A stretch of DNA of 64,000 nucleotides. Source: Planctomycetaceae bacterium. GTDB lineage: Bacteria > Planctomycetota > Planctomycetia > Planctomycetales > Planctomycetaceae. The position numbers and the translations under genes were made by a program. The stretch is from NCBI GenBank assembly GCA_020638955.1, contig JACKHO010000010.1:124001-188000 (forward strand). Direction: 5' to 3'. This document shows positions 59,095-64,000 of this stretch, one piece after another (position 1 is the first letter of the stretch; the number at the start of each line of letters is the position of its first letter). The notes below the pieces were generated by a model, which did no database searches, was not told the DNA's origin, and saw only the letters and a list, made by a program, of their open reading frames with translations.

Positions 59095-61167
59095 TTACTG
59101 CACCAGGCCAAATTCGCTGGAATTCAAGTAAGCCCAGTACAAGTCGCGGAGCCCTTCGTTAACCGCCAGTCGAGCGGGGACATTTCGTTCCGTTCGCTGC
59201 CGCACATAGCTTCGCAGCACCTGACGCAGCGAGGCAAGTTCGCGGTCTGAGGGATAGCGGCTGAGCGTGGCCATGCAAATCTTGCGGATTTTGGTGACGT
59301 CGGACTCGTTGGAACTGGCGAGATCGTCGAGTAATGTTCCCGACTCCGCTGAGGTCACACTCTGGACCAAATCACCATTCATCAGGCTCAAGGCTTGTCG
59401 CAGCGAGCCATCGAATGTGCAGGATTCACTGTTTTCTTCTGTTTCATCTGGCCGGAAGAACTGACCGAGCCACTCTTCTCGCAAAGACTTCATTTCCATT
59501 GATGAATGGATCTGACTCGGCGACGCTCCCGACGAGACAACCAGCGACTGGAACATTTGCTCGGGCGACATCGGCTTCACGTACACGCGACTAAACAATG
59601 GCAGCGAACCGTGTTCCGGGGCATCATCGGTCGTTTCTGGCACTTTGCTGGAGAGGCGATACGCTTCGGACAAGCAAATGGCTTCGACGAGTTCCTGCAC
59701 GTTGTAGTCACTGGAAACGAACCGCTTCGACAACTCGTCCAGCAACTTTGGGTGGCTGACCGGACTATGTGGTCCCATGTCATCGACTGAGGATGTGAAT
59801 CCATAACCGAAAAACTGTGCCCAGATGCGGTTCACAAATGCCCGGGCGACGTCTGATTCTTCATCACCCAGCAACAGTTCCGCCAAAGCGGCACGGCGAT
59901 TCGTTTCCGGCTCCAGTGAAATCTCCTGACCGTCATAGCCGGGATACGCCACCTTCACCACACCTTCGAGTGTTTCGTAGAAGCTGCCTTTGGTGCCAGG
60001 TTCATCAGCGAGCTCGCGAATTCGCGTACGCTCGCCGGTTTCCTGGTCGATCATAGTCGTCTCGACAATTCGAGTCTGCTGGAAGCAGGCATTGAACGTC
60101 CAGAAGTGATCCTGATCCCATTCAGAAACGACCGGGTGTCGGTGACATTGCGAACACTGCACCTGCTGCCCGAGTAATACGCGGGCGGTAATTGCAGTCG
60201 CAGGAACGGCTTCGTTGTTCAGATGAGCCAAGAGGAAATTCGCCGCCCCGTTGTCGTCGCCATTTCCTTCAGCGGTGATGAGGTCCGTGACGGTTTCGCT
60301 CCAGGGACGATTGGCCGCAAACTGATTGGTGAGATACGTCTCCAGAGCCGGGCGATTAATTGGTGTGCGGGTCATCCGGCCAACGAGCAGGTTGGTCCAG
60401 ATGTTTGCCAGATTTGCAGCCGCCTCGTTACCAGAAAGCAGTCGCTTGACCAGCAGGGTATCCTTCTCGGTGTTCTTGTCACTGAGGAAAGCCTCCGCTT
60501 CCGCCACCGTAGGAATTCGTCCTGCCAGATCCAGGTAAACACGTCGCACCCATTCCGCGTCGGTGGCCCGAGGATTGGCTGCAATTTCGTTCGCCTTCCA
60601 CTCCTGTGCCAACTGTTTGTCGATGACATCGACAAGCAATGCCTGCGGAAGTTGTATGTCGGGAGCGGGAAGTACATCGGCGACAACGGGTGTCTCCTGA
60701 GGCACATGCGTCCGTATTCCAGGCATTGACAATCCCGGAATCTCCACGGGATCAATCACAGGCTCAACGACTGACTCGCTGTTATTGTCGACAACTGCGG
60801 CAGAGTTGTTGGGCTGCAGTGCCGGAGGCGGCTGCATGAACAATGCCAACAGCAGCAATGCCAGAATTGAACCAGCAATGGCCAGCCCGGCTGTCAGGCG
60901 TCGTCGACCAACGGACTGATTGGTTCCGACTGACTTCTGAACTGCGGGGGCAGCTGTTTCTGATTCTTCCGCAAACTGTTCACCGGGAGCACCTGCGGCG
61001 TCCCAGTAAAGCATTCCGTGAAGAGAAGAGGCCCTCACGTAGAGTGACCGGGCTTCTGGATTGCCAATAACCAGTTGCTCCAACTGCGCAATCTGATCAG
61101 CGGTTGCGGTCTCTTCAAAGACGGCATCCAGCAGCGAGAGCAGATGATTGCGTTGGTCGGTCGTCAT
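59095..61167 (-). CDS. Membrane protein with anti-sigma-like N-terminus and DUF1549/DUF1553 domains
   Basis: A 690-residue protein. The ATG at 61167 overlaps the stop codon of the ECF sigma gene (ATGA). Residues 1-60 (MTTDQRNHLLSLLDAVFEET) resemble the small cytoplasmic domain of FecR-like anti-sigma factors. A single membrane segment lies near 91-112 (LTAGLAIAGSILALLLLALF). After a Pro-rich linker, DUF1549 starts near residue 200 (RRVYLDLAGRIPTVAEAEAF), and contains QQVQCSQCHRHPVVSEWDQD, a CxxCH heme-type motif near 338. DUF1553 follows (FVNRIWAQFFGYGFTSSVDD, MGPHSPVSHPKLLDELS). It is thus likely a sigma regulator fused to an extracytoplasmic enzyme-type part. Confidence 0.88.
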   Translation of the reverse strand: MTTDQRNHLLSLLDAVFEETATADQIAQLEQLVIGNPEARSLYVRASSLHGMLYWDAAGAPGEQFAEESETAAPAVQKSVGTNQSVGRRRLTAGLAIAGSILALLLLALFMQPPPALQPNNSAAVVDNNSESVVEPVIDPVEIPGLSMPGIRTHVPQETPVVADVLPAPDIQLPQALLVDVIDKQLAQEWKANEIAANPRATDAEWVRRVYLDLAGRIPTVAEAEAFLSDKNTEKDTLLVKRLLSGNEAAANLANIWTNLLVGRMTRTPINRPALETYLTNQFAANRPWSETVTDLITAEGNGDDNGAANFLLAHLNNEAVPATAITARVLLGQQVQCSQCHRHPVVSEWDQDHFWTFNACFQQTRIVETTMIDQETGERTRIRELADEPGTKGSFYETLEGVVKVAYPGYDGQEISLEPETNRRAALAELLLGDEESDVARAFVNRIWAQFFGYGFTSSVDDMGPHSPVSHPKLLDELSKRFVSSDYNVQELVEAICLSEAYRLSSKVPETTDDAPEHGSLPLFSRVYVKPMSPEQMFQSLVVSSGASPSQIHSSMEMKSLREEWLGQFFRPDETEENSESCTFDGSLRQALSLMNGDLVQSVTSAESGTLLDDLASSNESDVTKIRKICMATLSRYPSDRELASLRQVLRSYVRQRTERNVPARLAVNEGLRDLYWAYLNSSEFGLVQ

Positions 61168-61694
61168 GTGGGATCGGAACGCAGTGCCAGTTGGCGCTGA
61201 ATACATTCAAGTAACATGCGGCGAATTCGTCCCAGGGACTGATAAACGGAATTCGCTGGGCGGCCAAGTTGCTCGGCCAAATCTTTTCCGGAGGACCCGG
61301 GTTGGTAACGGCTTTGGATAAGTTTTCTGTCGCTTGGTCGGAGCTTCTTCAGACAATGCTCGAGGGCGTTCCGTTCGCTTTCGGAGGTCTCGGAGTGTTC
61401 GGCAGCCTCATGGGCGATAGCCGAAACAAACTCGTCGCTGAACCGCAACCTGTCTCGGGCTTTGCCTTGCCGCCATTGCAGAATTTCAAAGGTGGCAATT
61501 TGCCGTGCCCAAGCCAGGAAGTTGGTACCCGGCTCGAACTGATCGCACTTGGCGACAATGTCAACGTTGGCTTCTTGCAGGATTTCTTCTGCGTCGGTGA
61601 CACTGCCGATTTGAGCGAGAATGTACAGATACAGCGGGCGTTGTACCCGTGTAAATTCCTGCACAAACTCAGTGCTCAGTGGCTTGGGCGTCAT
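61164..61694 (-). CDS. ECF-type RNA polymerase sigma factor
   Basis: A 176-residue sigma-70 family factor of the type common in planctomycetes. Region 2 is seen in EFTRVQRPLYLYILAQIGSV, TDAEEILQEANVDIVAKCDQ and FLAWARQIATFEILQWRQGK; region 4 in LEHCLKKLRPSDRKLIQSRY, QPGSSGKDLAEQLGRPANSV and YQSLGRIRRMLLECIQRQLA. Its stop codon overlaps the start of the downstream membrane protein, which carries an anti-sigma-like segment and probably controls it. Target promoters are not known. Confidence 0.93.
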   Translation of the reverse strand: MTPKPLSTEFVQEFTRVQRPLYLYILAQIGSVTDAEEILQEANVDIVAKCDQFEPGTNFLAWARQIATFEILQWRQGKARDRLRFSDEFVSAIAHEAAEHSETSESERNALEHCLKKLRPSDRKLIQSRYQPGSSGKDLAEQLGRPANSVYQSLGRIRRMLLECIQRQLALRSDPT

Positions 61695-61721
61695 GTGGCA
61701 ATTTCGTATCCGCAGATGAAA

Positions 61722-61755
61722 ACGGGGACTCCAAACTCGTGCCTGGAATCCCCGT
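61722..61755 (-). terminator. Weak terminator-like hairpin after the DUF1501 gene
   Basis: ACGGGGACTCCA (61722-61733) pairs with TGGAATCCCCGT (61744-61755), one mismatch, around a 10-base loop. On the minus strand it is followed by TTTTCA. It lies between the DUF1501 stop codon and the sigma factor start and could separate them or dampen read-through. Confidence 0.6.
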
Positions 61756-61777
61756 GCAATTGGATTGTACCAGTGTG

Positions 61778-63052
61778 TTAGCCAATCAGATCTTTAATTG
61801 GCTGACCACCGTTGGCGAGTTTCATTGGACGACCACGCTTTGAGGTGTGGACCGTGTCCAGAGGAATTCGCAGTGCGTGAGAAACGGTTGCCCAGAGGTC
61901 GCCGGGCAGGTAGCTCTCGCTGACAATACGATCACCGTCCTGGTTGGTTTCGCCGACAGCCACACCGCCGTTCAGGCCAGCACCACCAACCATGACCGAC
62001 CAACTGGCTGCCCAGTGATCCCGTCCGACGTTGGCGTTAATGCGTGGAGTACGACCGAATTCACCCATGCAAATGATGGCCGTGTCGTCGAGCATTCCAC
62101 GGGCCTTCAGGTCGCGAACGAGCCCGGCGATACCGGTGTCGAGCATTGGCAGGCGCTGATTCTTCAGGGTGTTGAAGACGTCGTTGTGGAGGTCCCAACC
62201 GCCAGGGAAGCGGACTTCAACGAACGGAACACCAGTTTCAACCAAGCGCCGGGCCATGAGCATCATGTTACCGAACTGGTGTCCGCCGTAGCTTTGCTTG
62301 ACCGCTGCGTCTTCCTGATCCACCTTGAAGGCAGCCATTTGCTGAGACGTCATCAAATTCACGGCTTTGCCGTACACGTCTTTGTGGGCCTGTCCAATGT
62401 CGCCACGGTTACTTCCAATGAAGCCGTTTTCGATTGTGGCGAGCATTTCGAGGCGATTACCGAGGCGAGCTGGATCGACACTGTCCATGTTGGCATTCTG
62501 GATGTTGCCGCGTGCGTCGACGACGAATGGAGCGTGCGACATGCCAAGGAACCCTGGGCTCATTCCGCCGCCGCCAATGGAGACGAAGGAGGGAATTTCG
62601 AGTTCCTTACGCTTTGCACCGAGTTCGTAGCTGACGACCGAACCGAACGTGGGGTGCACGACTGTCGGGTTTGGCACGTAAGCGGTGTGCATGAAGTAGC
62701 TGCCGCGGTTGTGATCGGCCTCGCGTGTGCTCATGGCACGCACCACGGAGAGGCTGTCCATTTCCTTCGCGATGTTTGGCAGGTGCTCAGAAATTTGCAG
62801 GTCACCAGCGGTGCTGATGGGCTTAAATTCTCCACCATTCTTTGAACCGGGCTTCAGGTCCCACATATCGATGGTAGGAGCACCACCACCCAGCCAAACC
62901 AGAATGCAAGCCTTCTGATTCCGCTTCACTTCTGCAGCATTCGCCTGGAGGTGTGACAGGAACTGTGTGGCACCGAGGGTCATGGCACTTCCGGTCGCCA
63001 TATGGGACAGGAAGTGGCGACGCGACATGCCGGCGGGAGTTGAAAGAGACAT
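61778..63052 (-). CDS. DUF1501-family exported protein (Tat substrate)
   Basis: A 424-residue protein. The N-terminus has a Tat signal (MSRRHFLSHMATGSAMTLGA with the twin Arg). The DUF1501 body is clear: KACILVWLGGGAPTIDMWDL, then KPGSKNGGEFKPISTAGDLQ, READHNRGSYFMHTAYVPNP, SFVSIGGGGMSPGFLGMSHA, GGWDLHNDVFNTLKNQRLPM and CMGEFGRTPRINANVGRDHW. The fold is alkaline-phosphatase/sulfatase-like, but the activity is unknown. The family is usually encoded together with a DUF1549/DUF1553 protein, and here one lies directly upstream with a 92-base gap. AAGGAAA precedes the ATG. Confidence 0.94.
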   Translation of the reverse strand: MSLSTPAGMSRRHFLSHMATGSAMTLGATQFLSHLQANAAEVKRNQKACILVWLGGGAPTIDMWDLKPGSKNGGEFKPISTAGDLQISEHLPNIAKEMDSLSVVRAMSTREADHNRGSYFMHTAYVPNPTVVHPTFGSVVSYELGAKRKELEIPSFVSIGGGGMSPGFLGMSHAPFVVDARGNIQNANMDSVDPARLGNRLEMLATIENGFIGSNRGDIGQAHKDVYGKAVNLMTSQQMAAFKVDQEDAAVKQSYGGHQFGNMMLMARRLVETGVPFVEVRFPGGWDLHNDVFNTLKNQRLPMLDTGIAGLVRDLKARGMLDDTAIICMGEFGRTPRINANVGRDHWAASWSVMVGGAGLNGGVAVGETNQDGDRIVSESYLPGDLWATVSHALRIPLDTVHTSKRGRPMKLANGGQPIKDLIG

Positions 63053-63144
63053 TTCGAATTTCCTTGAGTTTAGGAGTTGAGTCTGAATTCGGATTCCGCC
63101 GGTGTCTTCAGGCAGGTCATCCGATAAGTAAGTTCAAAAGTTGG

Positions 63145-64000
63145 TTAGTGGTTCACAATGAACTCGTTCGAGTTCAACAGTGCCCAGTACAAATCCTGGT
63201 AAGCGGCCAACGGCGTAGGGCTCGTCGCCATCGTCTTCTTGAGTCGGGTCAACTCGGAGGCAGTTGGATTACGGCCAAGTGCCGACACAAACAATGACCG
63301 AACTCGTGCCGGGTCGTTTCGCAAACGAGAATCGGAGAGCACGGAATTCAAGTAACTTCCAGGCTCAGCACTGGTCGCTTTGTCGACCAGCGGGCCGTTC
63401 ATCATGAGCAATGCCTGCGGAATGCTGCCACTGAAGAGAGTTGGCTCATCTTCTTCGTTTCCGCCGAAGATACGGAGGAAATCTCGCAACCAGCGTTCCC
63501 GCTGCTCTTCAGCTTTGTCAAAGCTGCCCGCACCGCTGCGGTGGGCTGCTGTAGCAACCAGCAGTGAGTCATAGAGTTGCTCGGCCTGCATGGTTTTGAC
63601 ATACATGTGGCTGAACAGCGGCACTTCTCCAGCCGACGGAGCGTCGATTTCGTTGTTGCGGTTAAACTGGCTCGTGAGATTGTACGCCTCGGTGTTGCAA
63701 ATCCAGCGGGCGAGTTGCTTCGTGTCGTAACCGCTCTTCACGAATTCGTCAGTCAGACGATCGAGCAATTCCGGATGGCTCGCCGGATTGTGTGGCCCCA
63801 TGTCATCGATAGGACGGGTGAATCCGTATCCCATGAAATGGCCCCACATCCGGTTGACATAGGCCTTGCCGACGGTGTGTTCCGCATCATCATGGCACAT
63901 GAGGCGGGCAAGTTCCTGACGTCGGTTTGTTTCTCCGCCGGGATCAATTTCTGTTCCGAGGTAATTCGGAATGGCGACCTGAACCAGTCCGTTACGCAGT
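63145..64000 (-). CDS. DUF1549/DUF1553-family protein, C-terminal part
   Basis: The frame is open to the end of the window, so the 5' part (including the N-terminal signal and DUF1549) lies beyond. About 285 residues are seen, covering most of DUF1553: GGETNRRQELARLMCHDDAE, YVNRMWGHFMGYGFTRPIDD, MGPHNPASHPELLDRLTDEF, AEQLYDSLLVATAAH and SELTRLKKTMATSPTPLAAY then QDLYWALLNSNEFIVNH. The end is very similar in layout to the protein encoded at 59095. Together with the DUF1501 gene it forms the pair typical of planctomycetes. Confidence 0.93.
   Translation of the reverse strand, partial: LRNGLVQVAIPNYLGTEIDPGGETNRRQELARLMCHDDAEHTVGKAYVNRMWGHFMGYGFTRPIDDMGPHNPASHPELLDRLTDEFVKSGYDTKQLARWICNTEAYNLTSQFNRNNEIDAPSAGEVPLFSHMYVKTMQAEQLYDSLLVATAAHRSGAGSFDKAEEQRERWLRDFLRIFGGNEEDEPTLFSGSIPQALLMMNGPLVDKATSAEPGSYLNSVLSDSRLRNDPARVRSLFVSALGRNPTASELTRLKKTMATSPTPLAAYQDLYWALLNSNEFIVNH

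Noticed and set aside
61847..62845. A 332-codon open frame on the plus strand
   Set aside because: It is antisense to the DUF1501 gene, which has a Tat signal and full family motifs; no ribosome-binding site or domain on the plus strand.
1..64000. tRNA, rRNA, CRISPR arrays, origin or defence island
   Set aside because: No cloverleaf, rRNA, short regular repeat-spacer pattern, DnaA-box cluster or restriction/abortive-infection genes were seen on reading both strands.

Overview
This 64 kb window looks like chromosomal DNA from a member of the Planctomycetota. The evidence is the mix of families: a DUF1559 prepilin-like protein, a linked set of DUF1501 and DUF1549/DUF1553 proteins, a planctomycete-type ECF sigma factor, a secreted sulfatase, a DUF4159 protein and many lipoproteins or secreted proteins with low-complexity tails. 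Genes face both ways in short operons. I saw no rRNA, tRNA, CRISPR array or prophage.

Layout. 1-6.8 kb: end of murD, a TrmH-family rRNA methyltransferase, methionine aminopeptidase, a GT2 glycosyltransferase, sufS, an NAD-sugar epimerase-like protein and an SDR enzyme. 6.9-13.7 kb: a TPR protein, an iduronate-2-sulfatase-like enzyme, an FMN reductase, a lipoprotein, hemA and a methyltransferase. 13.9-15.4 kb: rplM-rpsI-rpmA ending in a strong terminator. 15.7-18.7 kb: a CpaC-like secretin and a lipoprotein. 18.9-21.3 kb: a BlaI-type repressor and a BlaR1-type membrane peptidase whose sensor part resembles WD40 repeats. 21.4-30.3 kb: secreted low-complexity proteins, an NTase-HD protein, a DUF1559 pseudopilin, a Ser/Pro-rich repeat protein, a short Kup transporter and a zinc-ribbon membrane protein. 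30.4-36.5 kb: a lipoprotein, an SDR / proline-racemase-like / SDR operon, a BtuF-like binding protein and an SPFH membrane protein. 36.8-37.5 kb: a broken transposase. 37.5-48.1 kb: mostly conserved hypotheticals, a TPR/coiled-coil/propeller-like membrane protein, a DUF4159 protein, a Gfo/Idh/MocA protein, an HTH-PtsN fusion and an SMP-30-like protein. 48.2-53.8 kb: an McsA-like protein, trpB, a YraN protein, a large hypothetical and recJ. 54.1-59.1 kb: small hypotheticals, a Gfo/Idh/MocA protein coupled to a LarA-like protein, a family 4 uracil-DNA glycosylase and dtd. 59.1-64 kb: an ECF sigma factor translationally coupled to a membrane protein with DUF1549/DUF1553 domains, next to a DUF1501 protein and a second DUF1549/DUF1553 protein.

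Most notable are: two copies of an intergenic inverted-repeat element with conserved arms but unrelated cores of equal length; four other distinct long intergenic palindromes; the BlaI/M56-WD40 pair; the ECF sigma factor coupled to a DUF1549/1553 protein; and a coupled pair of enzymes (Gfo/Idh/MocA and LarA-like) that both lack signature active-site residues. No defence island or biosynthetic cluster stands out. Functions are read from motifs alone; no searches were run.
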